Shown one piece after another: positions 19,481 through 28,378 of a stretch of 64,000 nt of DNA; position 1 is the first letter of the stretch, and each line of letters starts with the position of its first letter. The stretch lies in assembly GCF_001447995.1 (NCBI RefSeq), contig NZ_LDPE01000002.1, positions 620,001-684,000 of the forward strand, given 5' to 3'. A program made the position numbers and the translations under genes. The notes beneath the pieces were generated by a model. That model saw nothing but the letters and a program-made list of their open reading frames with translations. It ran no database searches and was not told the DNA's origin. The DNA comes from Maribacter dokdonensis DSW-8 (GTDB lineage: Bacteria > Bacteroidota > Bacteroidia > Flavobacteriales > Flavobacteriaceae).

Positions 19481-21571
19481 CTATAAGGTGTAGTTTAATT
19501 TTAAGCCACCATAGTAATTGATATTGTTCCCAGGGTAGAAATACCTTGGGGCATTTCCTCCAAATCCACTAGCATTTATCAATACTGATTGTGCGTATTT
19601 AGTATCGGTTAAATTATTGATGCCAAAATCTAAACCTATTCTCAGTTGTTCTGATATTTGATTTTTGTATCCTAGTTTTAAGTTCAATAAGTTAAAAGAA
19701 TCGCTATACAAGGTATTTGCGTCCGTCAACGGAATTTCATCTACATATTGATGCGTAATATTAAAGAATAGTCCATTACCAAAATTGGTTTGTATCCCTG
19801 AATTGATTTTGTTTTTTGGTACACCTGTTAAAGCATTATCTGAATAATCTTCATTTGCTTCTTCATCTATAAAGTCTAAGAATTTATGATTGCTGTAAGT
19901 GTAGCTGATAAATGGCGATATGGTTATTTTATTGATGACATTAAATCTGTAACTCCAGTCAAGATCAATTCCTTGATGTTTGGTTTTCCCGGCATTTCTA
20001 CCAATATATTGATTGTCGCCAACACGTTTGGCTACTAATAAATTGTTTATCGGCATTATATAAAAGGCAATTTCAAATCTATTCCTGTCATCTTCACTCT
20101 TGTGCTCTATGCCTAATTCATAGTTTGTGCCGGTTTCTTGTACGATGTCCGGATTGATTATTCCATCAGGTGTTAACGTTTCTTCTAAACTAGGATTGGA
20201 AAATCCGCGACTAATGTTACCATATAATTGGTAGGTAGGTGTAAATGCGTAGTTAACATCTATACTTGGTAGCAACAAGGCTTTAAAGTTTCTATTTGCG
20301 CTGGTATTTAGCTCCCCTGTATTGAACAAGTCCCTAAAATCATATTGGGTTTTGTTGATATTCAGCCCTAACTGTGTGGTAAGTTTGGGTGTAATTGAAT
20401 AAGAGGCAGTTGCGAAAATGTTTATTTGGTTTCTGAATTCTTTATTTTTTGACTGTTGATCTCCTTGAAGGCTTCCATTGCCTTCATTTTCCTGATATAG
20501 ATTTTCAAAAGTTTGCCAATTGTATTCGTCTTTGTAAAGCTCACCACCTAAAGTGTAAAAGAGAGCGTTTTCAGATATGTCCAAGTTCCCAGAAAATAAT
20601 GTCCTAACACCATAACCGTTGGTGAATTCGTCTAAAATATTGAAAGGAGCAGGTTCGTAATGATCCAAGTAAGTGTAAAATAAACTGGTTGTATTCTTAA
20701 GGTTAGGGCTAGCGTAGTAAGTGTGCGATAACCCTATAAGACTATAATTGTTGTCTTCATAACCTTGTGATGCTTTCCATGTAAATGCAGCTTGGGTAGG
20801 GTCTTCATTAAAATCTTCTTGACTTATAGAGCTTGCTATTTGGGCAGAATAATCTATATGGTTAACTAATAATCCTAGTTCACTCTTTTTAGAAAGTTTA
20901 AAGATGGTGTTTAATAAATATCCGTCACGTTCAAATCTGTTATTTTCACGATATCCTTCAACTTCCATATGTCCGTATTGAAATGTCATATAGAAATTAT
21001 CTTCTGCATGGGTAAATCCTAAGCTGTTTTTAAAAAGTCCGTAAGAACCAATAGTTGTATTGTTTGTAAACTTTGTAGGTTGGTCGCTTAATTGTTTTGT
21101 GTTCAATATTATTGCGCCACCGAGGTTGGTTCCAAATCCCGTTCCTTTAGGTCCTTTAATTACTTCAACAGAGGTCAGGTTTTCTAAATCAAAAGCTTCT
21201 ATTGTGGAAGAACCCGTACCATTTGTAATCGGGATATTGTTGTAGTATAACCTTAATTTATCTGTGCCGTATAAGGTTCTGGATCCAACTCCCCTTATGG
21301 TGATTCTATTGGTGTTTAAAGCACCTGAGAGGGCATATAGACCGGACACTTGATTTAAAGAACTTATAAAGTCAACAGGGCTGTAATTGGAAAATGTAGT
21401 TTCCCCTATAATTTGAGATGGCACAATGCCAATAGCATTTTTAGCTGTTAGGGTGTCAATTACAATAACTTCGTTTAAACGGGTAATACTATCATTTTCT
21501 GTTGTTAGCTGTGCTAAAAGAACTGAGAAGGTTGTAAGAATAAATAGAAGGCTAAAAAGAGTTTTTTTCAT
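19481..21571 (-). CDS. TonB-dependent receptor, siderophore/vitamin type
   Basis: A 696-residue receptor. ATG 21571 gives signal peptide MKKTLFSLLFIL ending LLAQ; an upstream TTG at 21589 only adds six residues. Unlike the other three receptors it lacks a carboxypeptidase-like domain and goes directly to a TonB-box-like stretch (LNEVIVIDTL) and plug (NRITIRGVGSRTLYGTD, VEVIKGPKGTGFGTNLGGA). The barrel ends GGLKLNYTL. The size and plug resemble iron-chelate receptors of the FecA kind, but no Fur box or siderophore gene is visible nearby. A small barrel gene lies directly upstream on the same strand. Confidence 0.9.
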   Translation of the reverse strand: MKKTLFSLLFILTTFSVLLAQLTTENDSITRLNEVIVIDTLTAKNAIGIVPSQIIGETTFSNYSPVDFISSLNQVSGLYALSGALNTNRITIRGVGSRTLYGTDKLRLYYNNIPITNGTGSSTIEAFDLENLTSVEVIKGPKGTGFGTNLGGAIILNTKQLSDQPTKFTNNTTIGSYGLFKNSLGFTHAEDNFYMTFQYGHMEVEGYRENNRFERDGYLLNTIFKLSKKSELGLLVNHIDYSAQIASSISQEDFNEDPTQAAFTWKASQGYEDNNYSLIGLSHTYYASPNLKNTTSLFYTYLDHYEPAPFNILDEFTNGYGVRTLFSGNLDISENALFYTLGGELYKDEYNWQTFENLYQENEGNGSLQGDQQSKNKEFRNQINIFATASYSITPKLTTQLGLNINKTQYDFRDLFNTGELNTSANRNFKALLLPSIDVNYAFTPTYQLYGNISRGFSNPSLEETLTPDGIINPDIVQETGTNYELGIEHKSEDDRNRFEIAFYIMPINNLLVAKRVGDNQYIGRNAGKTKHQGIDLDWSYRFNVINKITISPFISYTYSNHKFLDFIDEEANEDYSDNALTGVPKNKINSGIQTNFGNGLFFNITHQYVDEIPLTDANTLYSDSFNLLNLKLGYKNQISEQLRIGLDFGINNLTDTKYAQSVLINASGFGGNAPRYFYPGNNINYYGGLKLNYTL

Positions 21572-21598
21572 AAAAAGATTAAAACTCAAAAGTACCCA

Positions 21599-22120
21599 TT
21601 AAAACCTAAAACCTAAAGATAATCCTGCTCTAAACATAAAGTCATCTTGGAAATCTTCTGGGTTAATATTTCTGCCCAAACCTCCGTTTAATTCAATGGT
21701 AAATTTTTGACTTCTGGTAGCCCATTTATAACCACCACCCAGACCAAGTGCAATGGTAGAATAGTCATAATTTCTTGTGCCTATATTTTGAGTGTCTACA
21801 TCGTCATCTCCAGTGTAATATAAACCAAAGACCTCTGCAAAGAGGCCACTTTTTGGTTCAAAACCAAAATAAGCTCTTAAGTTGGGTCCTATACCAAAGT
21901 TACCATTGTAATCAGTTGATTTTCCATCAAAATATATTGTTCCTCCTATACTGGTATCTTCATTAATATAATATTCATAGCCAAGTTCAACCGTAGTGGT
22001 AATTAAAAACTGACCAATATTCAGTTTAACCTCATGGCTATTATCGTCATTATAATATGCTTGTGCAAAAGAAGATGTTGTTGCAAATATTAGAAGGGTT
22101 GTAAAAATGAACTTGTTCAT
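21599..22120 (-). CDS. outer-membrane beta-barrel protein, small
   Basis: A 173-residue protein with a signal peptide (KFIFTTLLIFATTSSFAQ) and alternating hydrophobic strands separated by short glycine/aspartate turns, ending in SLGFRF with C-terminal phenylalanine. This fits an eight-stranded barrel of the porin-family/OmpW-like kind. It lies 27 bases upstream of the TonB receptor gene and is probably co-transcribed with it. Function is unknown; it may be an accessory of that receptor or a structural porin. Confidence 0.85.
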   Translation of the reverse strand: MNKFIFTTLLIFATTSSFAQAYYNDDNSHEVKLNIGQFLITTTVELGYEYYINEDTSIGGTIYFDGKSTDYNGNFGIGPNLRAYFGFEPKSGLFAEVFGLYYTGDDDVDTQNIGTRNYDYSTIALGLGGGYKWATRSQKFTIELNGGLGRNINPEDFQDDFMFRAGLSLGFRF

Positions 22121-22247
22121 GAATAGATGATTATAATATAAAACAGACTTGTAAGGATACTTTTAAAATGTGAAATTATGATTTTAAAAGAAAGTATACA
22201 CCTTTAATCTACAACTCTTTTTTATTTTTAGGTCAAAATTTAGATAC

Positions 22248-23012
22248 ATGAAAATCATATCCTACAATGTAAATGGTATTAGGGCGGCAATAAGAAAAGG
22301 TTTTTTGGATTGGTTGGTTGCAGTTTCGCCAGATGTTGTTTGTCTGCAGGAAATAAAGGCAAATGAAGAGCAGTTGGATCTTTCATTGTTTGAAAAAGCG
22401 GGATATAAATATAATTATTGGTATAGTGCACAAAAAAAAGGATATAGCGGAGTGGCAATTCTTTCAAAAACAAAACCAGATGCTGTAGTATTTGGTACCG
22501 GTATAGAGTATATGGATTTTGAGGGTAGAAATATTAGAGCGGATTTTGGTGAAGTATCAATTATGAGCATGTATTTACCTTCTGGTACCAACATTGAAAG
22601 ATTGGAGCACAAGTTGATGTATATGGCAGATTTTAGACAATATGTTGATGGACTTAAAAAAACCAATCCTAATCTTATTGTGTTGGGAGATTATAATATA
22701 TGTCATGAAGCTAGGGATATTCATAACCCTGTAGGACTTAAAAATGTTTCTGGTTTTTTACCAGTTGAGAGAGAATGGATAGGGGATTTTATAGACAGTG
22801 GTTTTGTAGATAGTTTCAGGGAGTTTAATTCTGAGCCAGATAATTATACATGGTGGAGTTATAGGGCAAATGCCAGAAACAACAATAAAGGTTGGCGTTT
22901 AGACTATGCCATGGTGGCTTCTACATTGAAAGAAAGGTTGTTGAGGTCCGTTATATTATCAGAAGCCAAACATAGTGATCACTGTCCAATTTTAATTGAG
23001 TTAGATAGTTGA
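22248..23012 (+). CDS. xth: exodeoxyribonuclease III / AP endonuclease
   Basis: A 254-residue cytoplasmic DNA-repair nuclease of the EEP superfamily that incises abasic sites. Motifs are all present: SYNVNGIRAA at the N terminus, LQEIKA with the metal-binding glutamate, GDYNICHEARD with the catalytic Asp/Asn, WWSYRANAR, WRLDYAM and terminal HSDHCP. There is no signal peptide, in contrast to the secreted EEP protein at 4.8 kb. It stands alone, with a partial -7 box (TATTTTTA) close upstream. Confidence 0.96.
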   Translation: MKIISYNVNGIRAAIRKGFLDWLVAVSPDVVCLQEIKANEEQLDLSLFEKAGYKYNYWYSAQKKGYSGVAILSKTKPDAVVFGTGIEYMDFEGRNIRADFGEVSIMSMYLPSGTNIERLEHKLMYMADFRQYVDGLKKTNPNLIVLGDYNICHEARDIHNPVGLKNVSGFLPVEREWIGDFIDSGFVDSFREFNSEPDNYTWWSYRANARNNNKGWRLDYAMVASTLKERLLRSVILSEAKHSDHCPILIELDS

Positions 23013-23045
23013 TCATATAGATGCGTTCACCCTTAATATATTTAG

Positions 23046-23053
23046 TAGTTTTG
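23046..23053 (+). promoter_or_regulatory. candidate -7 box for aldo/keto reductase
   Basis: TAGTTTTG matches the Bacteroidota -7 consensus TAnnTTTG, 29 bases before the start codon. No TTG is seen at the normal -33 distance. Confidence 0.45.
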
Positions 23054-23082
23054 TAATTCTCGAAAGCAATTAAAAGAGTTGG

Positions 23083-24123
23083 ATGATCTATACCAAATTA
23101 CCGCACACTGAAATTGAAGTAAGTAAAATTTGTTTAGGTACAATGACCTGGGGAAACCAGAATACCGAAGAAGAAGGTCATGAGCAAATAAATTATGCAC
23201 TGGATAAGGGAATTAATTTTTTGGATACTGCAGAGTTGTATCCCGTACCTGCACATAAAGATAGATATGCCGATACCGAGAGGGTCATAGGTAATTGGTT
23301 CAAAAAAAATGGTAACAGAGAAGATATTGTACTTGCGTCTAAAATTGCCGGAAAAGCAGAAATGACAAAGTTCATTCGTACTACAGGATTTACCAGAGAG
23401 GCCATAATTGAAGCTGTTGAAGGTAGTTTAACTAGATTGCAAACAGATTATATTGACCTATATCAATTACATTGGCCAGATAGAAATACCAATTACTTTG
23501 GACAAAGGGGGTACAAACATGATATTTCTGACCATTGGGAAGATAATATTCATCAGGTTTTGGAGACCATGCGCGATTTAATTCGTGAGGGGAAAATTAA
23601 GCACGTAGGTTTGTCAAATGAAACGCCATGGGGAACCATGCGTTTTTTAGAAGAAAGTAAGGTACATGTTACTTTGCCAAGAACTATAACGGTACAAAAC
23701 CCTTATAGTTTACTGAACAGATTGTTTGAAGTGGGAATGTCGGAAATAGCCATGAGAGAGCAAGTTGGGCTATTGGCGTATTCGCCAATGGGTTTCGGTG
23801 CTCTGAGTGGTAAATATTTGGGTGATAGAATGCCGGAAGGGTCAAGATTAAGCCTGTTTCCCCAGTACAATAGATATATTGGAGATACGGCTGTTGAGGC
23901 TACCAAAAAGTATTATGAACTTGCTCAGGCCAACGGTTTAACTTTAGCGCAAATGGCATTGGCCTTTGTGAATACAAGACCATTTGTTACCAGTACAATT
24001 ATAGGTGCAACAAATTTAAGGCAGCTAGAAGAAAATATTGGCAGTATAGACGTTACTCTTTCTGATGATGTTCTTAAAGAAATAGAAGCCATACACGGTT
24101 CAATTCCAAATCCGGCTCCATAA
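23083..24123 (+). CDS. NADP(H)-dependent aldo/keto reductase, Tas/MgrA type
   Basis: A 346-residue TIM-barrel oxidoreductase. Visible catalytic tetrad residues are the Asp in FLDTAELYP, the Tyr in the same loop, the Lys in LASKIAG and the His in YQLHWPDRN. The cofactor-binding C-terminal segment reads TSTIIGATNLRQLEENI. The long loop after the histidine, with YFGQRGYK, is typical of Tas-type enzymes. Substrate is unknown, probably aldehydes or ketones. A 35-codon membrane-peptide gene follows one base after its stop. Confidence 0.92.
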   Translation: MIYTKLPHTEIEVSKICLGTMTWGNQNTEEEGHEQINYALDKGINFLDTAELYPVPAHKDRYADTERVIGNWFKKNGNREDIVLASKIAGKAEMTKFIRTTGFTREAIIEAVEGSLTRLQTDYIDLYQLHWPDRNTNYFGQRGYKHDISDHWEDNIHQVLETMRDLIREGKIKHVGLSNETPWGTMRFLEESKVHVTLPRTITVQNPYSLLNRLFEVGMSEIAMREQVGLLAYSPMGFGALSGKYLGDRMPEGSRLSLFPQYNRYIGDTAVEATKKYYELAQANGLTLAQMALAFVNTRPFVTSTIIGATNLRQLEENIGSIDVTLSDDVLKEIEAIHGSIPNPAP

Positions 24124-24124
24124 T

Positions 24125-24232
24125 ATGAACAATATAATATTCTTTAAAATCGGCTTTGGACAAATAGTAGTTATTGTTGCCGTTGTGATAATTATAATGG
24201 TCTTGGCTAGAATAATGAGAGATAAACGTTAA
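24125..24232 (+). CDS. small single-pass membrane peptide (35 residues)
   Basis: An ATG-initiated frame of 35 codons with the sequence pattern MNNIIFFKIGFGQ, then a strongly hydrophobic stretch rich in V and I (residues about 14-28), then the basic tail ARIMRDKR. It begins one base after the aldo/keto reductase stop and its stop overlaps the end of radA. The N-out/C-in charge pattern (hydrophobic core then basic end) fits a real membrane peptide. Support is composition and position only. Confidence 0.5.
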   Translation: MNNIIFFKIGFGQIVVIVAVVIIIMVLARIMRDKR

Positions 24233-25590
24233 CCAAATAAATTACCGGCAACTTCTTCAATTTTAGAAGCCAATAGAATTCTTATTTTGGTTGATTTAAG
24301 GCCTATTTTATTATTTTTTGAAATAATAATTGTTTCATAGCCTAGTTTTTCTGCTTCAAGAATTCGTTGTTCAACTCTTTGTACAGGTCTAATTTCACCT
24401 GCAAGCCCAATTTCTGCAGCAAAACAAATGCCTTTGTCAATAGGTATGTCTTCATTGCTCGACAAAATTGCGGCGATAACTGCCAAATCAATAGCAGGGT
24501 CGTCTACGGATATGCCACCGGTAATATTCAAGAAAACATCTTTTGCACCTAGTTTGAAGCCAGCACGTTTTTCTAAAACGGCCAAGAGCATGTTTAGTCT
24601 TTTAACATTATAGCCCGTAGTTGAACGTTGAGGTGTTCCATAAACCGCGGTACTTACCAAAGCTTGAATTTCTATAAGCAGTGGCCGCATGCCTTCAACG
24701 GTAGCTGCAATGGCAGTACCACTTAAACCATCATCATTTTTGGATATTAATACCTCTGACGGATTGTTGACTTCTCTTAGGCCACTACCTTGCATTTCGT
24801 AAATACCAAGTTCCGCTGTGGATCCAAATCTATTTTTTAGTGACCTTAGAATTCTGTAAACATAATTACGGTCACCTTCAAATTGAAGAACGGTATCAAC
24901 CATATGCTCTAAAATCTTTGGTCCGGCAATAGAACCGTCTTTTGTAATATGCCCAATTAAAATGACAGGTGTATTGGTCTCTTTGGCAAATTTTATAAGT
25001 TCCGCAGTGCATTCCCTAATTTGAGAAATACTTCCGGCAGCAGATTCAATATAATCGGAGTGCAGCGTTTGTATAGAATCAATGACTACAATATCTGGTT
25101 CTGTAGCTTCAATTTGCTTAAATATATTTTGAGTTTTGGTTTCTGTAAGTATAAAACAGGTTTCACTGTTCGGGTGAATTCTGTCAGCACGCATTTTAAT
25201 TTGTTTTTGGCTTTCTTCGCCTGAAACATATAACGTTTTATACGGTAGTTTTAAGGCAATTTGAAGCAGTAGTGTGCTCTTTCCTACACCAGGTTCCCCA
25301 CCTAAGAGCACCAATGCTCCAGGTACTAATCCGCCACCAAGAACTCTATTGAATTCAAGATCAAAAGTATTTAAACGAACTTCTTTTTCAATACTAATTT
25401 CATTGACCAAAAGAGGTTTTGAAACTCTTTTTGAGCTTTGTGAAGGGGTTTTCCAACTAGATTTTTCTTCTTTTTGTACAACCTCTTCAACAACAGTGTT
25501 CCATTGTTTGCAAGCAGAACATTGCCCTACCCATTTTGCATATTGGGTGCCGCAATTTTGACAAAAAAAGGCAGTTTTTGTTTTGGCCAT
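24229..25590 (-). CDS. radA: DNA repair protein RadA (Sms)
   Basis: A 453-residue branch-migration ATPase that helps process recombination intermediates. An N-terminal zinc finger has C10, C13, C24 and C27. The Walker A is GEPGVGKST at 98-106, with Walker B near VVIDSIQT. The RadA-specific KNRFG motif is present. The C-terminal Lon-protease-like domain (DVFLNITGGISVDDPA, GEIRPVQRVEQRI) completes the family architecture. The upstream region has a near-match -7 box (TACCTTTA). It is the last gene of a minus-strand run that includes the pan genes. Confidence 0.97.
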   Translation of the reverse strand: MAKTKTAFFCQNCGTQYAKWVGQCSACKQWNTVVEEVVQKEEKSSWKTPSQSSKRVSKPLLVNEISIEKEVRLNTFDLEFNRVLGGGLVPGALVLLGGEPGVGKSTLLLQIALKLPYKTLYVSGEESQKQIKMRADRIHPNSETCFILTETKTQNIFKQIEATEPDIVVIDSIQTLHSDYIESAAGSISQIRECTAELIKFAKETNTPVILIGHITKDGSIAGPKILEHMVDTVLQFEGDRNYVYRILRSLKNRFGSTAELGIYEMQGSGLREVNNPSEVLISKNDDGLSGTAIAATVEGMRPLLIEIQALVSTAVYGTPQRSTTGYNVKRLNMLLAVLEKRAGFKLGAKDVFLNITGGISVDDPAIDLAVIAAILSSNEDIPIDKGICFAAEIGLAGEIRPVQRVEQRILEAEKLGYETIIISKNNKIGLKSTKIRILLASKIEEVAGNLFG

Positions 25591-25662
25591 CTTTAGTATT
25601 TAAAAAGTGGCTAAAGGTAGCAAGAAGTTTGAGATGAGTAAATTCTTAAATCAAATTTAGAA

Positions 25663-25833
25663 TCAATTTTTACTCGACCTTTCTTTTTTAAAAGCGCTAA
25701 AAGCTAGAAAAAATGATGCCCATGCCATGAAAAGGGCAATTCCGTTATACGCCAGATTAAATTCTCCTTTTAATCCAAAGTAAGTAAAGAGCACTCCGGA
25801 GAACACGAAGTACATTGCGTCAATTTTAATCAT
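25663..25833 (-). CDS. small two-helix membrane protein (56 residues)
   Basis: A 56-codon frame starting with ATG at 25833. It has two hydrophobic helices (residues about 7-20, FVFSGVLFTYFG, and 31-47, IALFMAWASFFLAFSAF) joined by the loop LKGEFNLAYN, and ends with the basic tail FKKERSSKN. It occupies nearly all of the gap between the esterase-like gene and radA on their strand. This arrangement and composition are typical of small flavobacterial membrane proteins. Function is unknown. The frame is too well formed to be chance, but it has no recognisable family. Confidence 0.7.
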   Translation of the reverse strand: MIKIDAMYFVFSGVLFTYFGLKGEFNLAYNGIALFMAWASFFLAFSAFKKERSSKN

Positions 25834-25881
25834 AATTAAGTAGGTTAGGCTAATTTGGGACTAGCCGTTTATTAATTCTGT

Positions 25882-27024
25882 TTAAAAACCAAAATCGGCT
25901 TTCAGTGCATCCATTTTCTCAAGGGCCATTTCTTTAGTTAAAAAATCTATTTCTTCCATTTGAAAAGATTTCTCAAATGTTCTTAATGCTTTCTTGGGTT
26001 CGCCCAGTTGTTCATAATACTCAGCCTCAAAATAAAAACCTAGCATAGTCTCTGGGTATTCTTTTTTACAAAGATCAGATAATGGTTTTAACGATTCAAA
26101 ATCTTCTTTTTTTCTAGAAGCGGCATAAATTGCCATGATGTCATTTAATTCTACAGGTTTGCTAAAACCAAACATATCAACTATACCTTGGTATTTGTTT
26201 TCAAGATAATTGTAAACAGGCTCTTCACTGGTAAGAATTTGTGTTTTATATTCTTTTGGACTTATGGGTTTGAACATGCCAAAAATATTGTCAAATGCTT
26301 TCCCTATACCGTAGGTAGCTACAGAAATATGATCTGCGTTGGTATATTCATCAAAGAAATAATGTAGAGACTCTTTATCAATGGCTTTTATATCATTGTT
26401 CATGCCCAAAATTCTTTGCCTGTCATTACTCTCTTCCCCTTCAACGATCAATTGGTAAAAAATCTGATTGTCAAAAGTACCTAATCTCATAGGTAGCCTG
26501 CTTTCCATTTCTGGTGCTAGTGTTGGAGAAATACTAACATAACCGTCAAAAATAGAATTATCTTTAAATAACCAATAATTCATAAAATTTGCGGTGATAT
26601 CATATCCTACTATCATTTTAAAGGGAGCGGTACTATAGTTAAGGTCTAGATAGGGTATTAGCTCCATGCCTATGAATTCGTAGAAGCTTTTGCCTTTTTC
26701 GGATGGTAGTCCGTTTTCGGGGTCAAAAGCACAATCTTCATATCTTAGATCGTTTTTGCTTTGGTCAATACCTACAACAATACTTTGCGGCATACCATGA
26801 AATCTACTGTAAAATTTGGATGTTGCTACAACTTGTTCAAAAAGGTACTCGCCATCAAGTACAATGATTATAGGGTATTTTTTGGTTTCATCTAAATTTT
26901 CTGGAAAGTAGTAATGTACATCTCTTCGCTCTTGCAGTTTAAAAGATTCAAAAATTTCTTGGGTCACTTGTGCATAAGAGGTGTAACCAAATAATAGTGC
27001 GAAAAAAAAGTATAGATAACGCAT
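25882..27024 (-). CDS. secreted esterase-fold protein lacking the nucleophile serine
   Basis: A 380-residue protein with signal peptide MRYLYFFFALLFGYTSYAQ. The frame extends upstream to 27141, but that part overlaps the flippase gene, so ATG 27024 is chosen. Residues about 30-270 follow the putative-esterase (Esterase_D) alpha/beta hydrolase fold: RRDVHYYFPENL, IIIVLDGEYLF, and IVGYDITANF at the nucleophile elbow. The elbow normally reads GxSxG; here D142 replaces the serine. Residues about 290-380 contain TPR-like helices (FYFEAEYYEQLGEPKKALRTFEKSF). It is co-oriented with the flippase and pan genes. It may be non-hydrolytic or use another mechanism. Confidence 0.82.
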   Translation of the reverse strand: MRYLYFFFALLFGYTSYAQVTQEIFESFKLQERRDVHYYFPENLDETKKYPIIIVLDGEYLFEQVVATSKFYSRFHGMPQSIVVGIDQSKNDLRYEDCAFDPENGLPSEKGKSFYEFIGMELIPYLDLNYSTAPFKMIVGYDITANFMNYWLFKDNSIFDGYVSISPTLAPEMESRLPMRLGTFDNQIFYQLIVEGEESNDRQRILGMNNDIKAIDKESLHYFFDEYTNADHISVATYGIGKAFDNIFGMFKPISPKEYKTQILTSEEPVYNYLENKYQGIVDMFGFSKPVELNDIMAIYAASRKKEDFESLKPLSDLCKKEYPETMLGFYFEAEYYEQLGEPKKALRTFEKSFQMEEIDFLTKEMALEKMDALKADFGF

Positions 27025-27050
27025 AAGGGGTAATTGATTAGATCTAAAAC

Positions 27051-28016
27051 TTACTTGCTTCTGTTCAATAACGGTAATAGAAGAAAAGATATTGCACCAA
27101 AAACAACTATCATTAAAGTCTGTGCGATCCAAATGATCCAACCAAAGGCATCTCCAGATACAGAACTTATTCCAAAGATGGCCAAAGCACTACTTACTGC
27201 TATTGGATAAAGTCCTATACCACCGTTTGTTGTTGCCATTGCAAAGGCTCCAGCAACGAAGGCTACCAATAGTTGACTTAGTGTCAGGGAAATGGTTTCT
27301 GGCACGGTAAATTTAATAATCCAAAGCATGCCGATATAACAGCCCCAAATAAAAAATGTATGCAGAATGAACAGCCATTTATTTTTCATTTTAAAAATGC
27401 TGAACACGCCATCAAGTAATCCTTTTACAAAGGTTTTAATTTTATTGGCTATGGCACTATTAGATTTTTTAATGAAAAATATAAACAGCAAGAACAGGGC
27501 TGCGCCTAGCAATGCCATAAGTATTAGGGTGGTTGCGTTAAAACCACGTTCTTGTAGAAGTCCTAAAATGATATCTGTTTGAAGAAAAAATGCTATAGTA
27601 ACTACTAAAAGCAGCATTATTACGTCTATAACCCTTTCTGTAACGATAGTGCCAAAGCCTTTTTCAAAAGGAACATTTTCGTAAGTGGTCAATGCGGTTG
27701 CCCTTAAGATTTCTCCTGTTCTGGGTATACCAAGGTTGGCAAAATAAGAGGTTAGAATTATTAGAATATTGTTTAAAAGCTTGGGCTTATACCCTAAAGG
27801 TTCTAAAAGGTAATTCCATCTGATAGCTCTGGAAACATGACCAAGAATGCCCAATAATACCGAAAGGAATACATAAAGCGGATTGGCTTCTTTAATATAA
27901 AATAGAATTTCCTTTCTATTCTCAGGTGTAGTAGAATTGTAAGAGTACCAAACCAAAAAAACTCCCAAGGCAATTGGGAGTATAATTTTAAGATTTTTTT
28001 TCAGAGTGTCGGTCAA
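27051..28016 (-). CDS. lysylphosphatidylglycerol-synthase-like / UPF0104 membrane protein
   Basis: A 321-residue inner-membrane protein with about eight helices, matching the YbhN/MprF-flippase-domain group (GILGHVSRAIRWNYLLEPLGY, NIGIPRTGE-like ANLGIPRTGEILRA, TTNGGIGLYPIA). The family is thought to move or bind lipid-linked molecules. The start is TTG at 28016: the frame is closed by the panD stop two codons upstream and there is no early ATG. Three bases separate it from panD, so translation is probably coupled. It lacks the soluble synthetase domain of MprF. Confidence 0.9.
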   Translation of the reverse strand: MTDTLKKNLKIILPIALGVFLVWYSYNSTTPENRKEILFYIKEANPLYVFLSVLLGILGHVSRAIRWNYLLEPLGYKPKLLNNILIILTSYFANLGIPRTGEILRATALTTYENVPFEKGFGTIVTERVIDVIMLLLVVTIAFFLQTDIILGLLQERGFNATTLILMALLGAALFLLFIFFIKKSNSAIANKIKTFVKGLLDGVFSIFKMKNKWLFILHTFFIWGCYIGMLWIIKFTVPETISLTLSQLLVAFVAGAFAMATTNGGIGLYPIAVSSALAIFGISSVSGDAFGWIIWIAQTLMIVVFGAISFLLLPLLNRSK

Positions 28017-28019
28017 CTT

Positions 28020-28370
28020 CTAAGTTAATAGGTTGTTTTCTTCATTAGGGAAAACTAAAGAAGGGTTAAATTTCTTTGCATCTTCAATATCCATCCAAGT
28101 ATAGGAAATTAAAATTAAAACATCACCAACGGCGACTTTTCTTGCGGCGGCACCATTTAAGGTTATCTCACCGCTTTTTCTTGGACCGGGAATAATGTAG
28201 GTCTCTAATCTTTCACCATTATTGTTATTGACAATCTGAACCTTTTCACCACGAATAAAATTAGCGGCATCCATTAAATCTTCATCAATTGTAATACTGC
28301 CAACATAATTAAGATCGGCACCGGTAACTTTTACACGGTGTATTTTAGATTTAACTACTTCTACTTGCAT
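28020..28370 (-). CDS. panD: aspartate 1-decarboxylase
   Basis: Makes beta-alanine from aspartate for pantothenate synthesis. It is a 116-residue pyruvoyl enzyme with the self-cleavage pair G24-S25 (YVGSITID), which generates the pyruvoyl group from the serine. The ASN-type catalytic segment ([12 protein letters not shown]) follows. It starts eight bases after the panC stop, so panC-panD-flippase form one operon. Length is normal. Confidence 0.97.
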   Translation of the reverse strand: MQVEVVKSKIHRVKVTGADLNYVGSITIDEDLMDAANFIRGEKVQIVNNNNGERLETYIIPGPRKSGEITLNGAAARKVAVGDVLILISYTWMDIEDAKKFNPSLVFPNEENNLLT

Positions 28371-28378
28371 AACTTCAA

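Noticed and set aside
26900..27141. Upstream extension of the esterase-like frame to 27141
   Set aside because: The added 39 residues overlap the flippase gene, and the internal ATG at 27024 opens directly into a perfect signal peptide.
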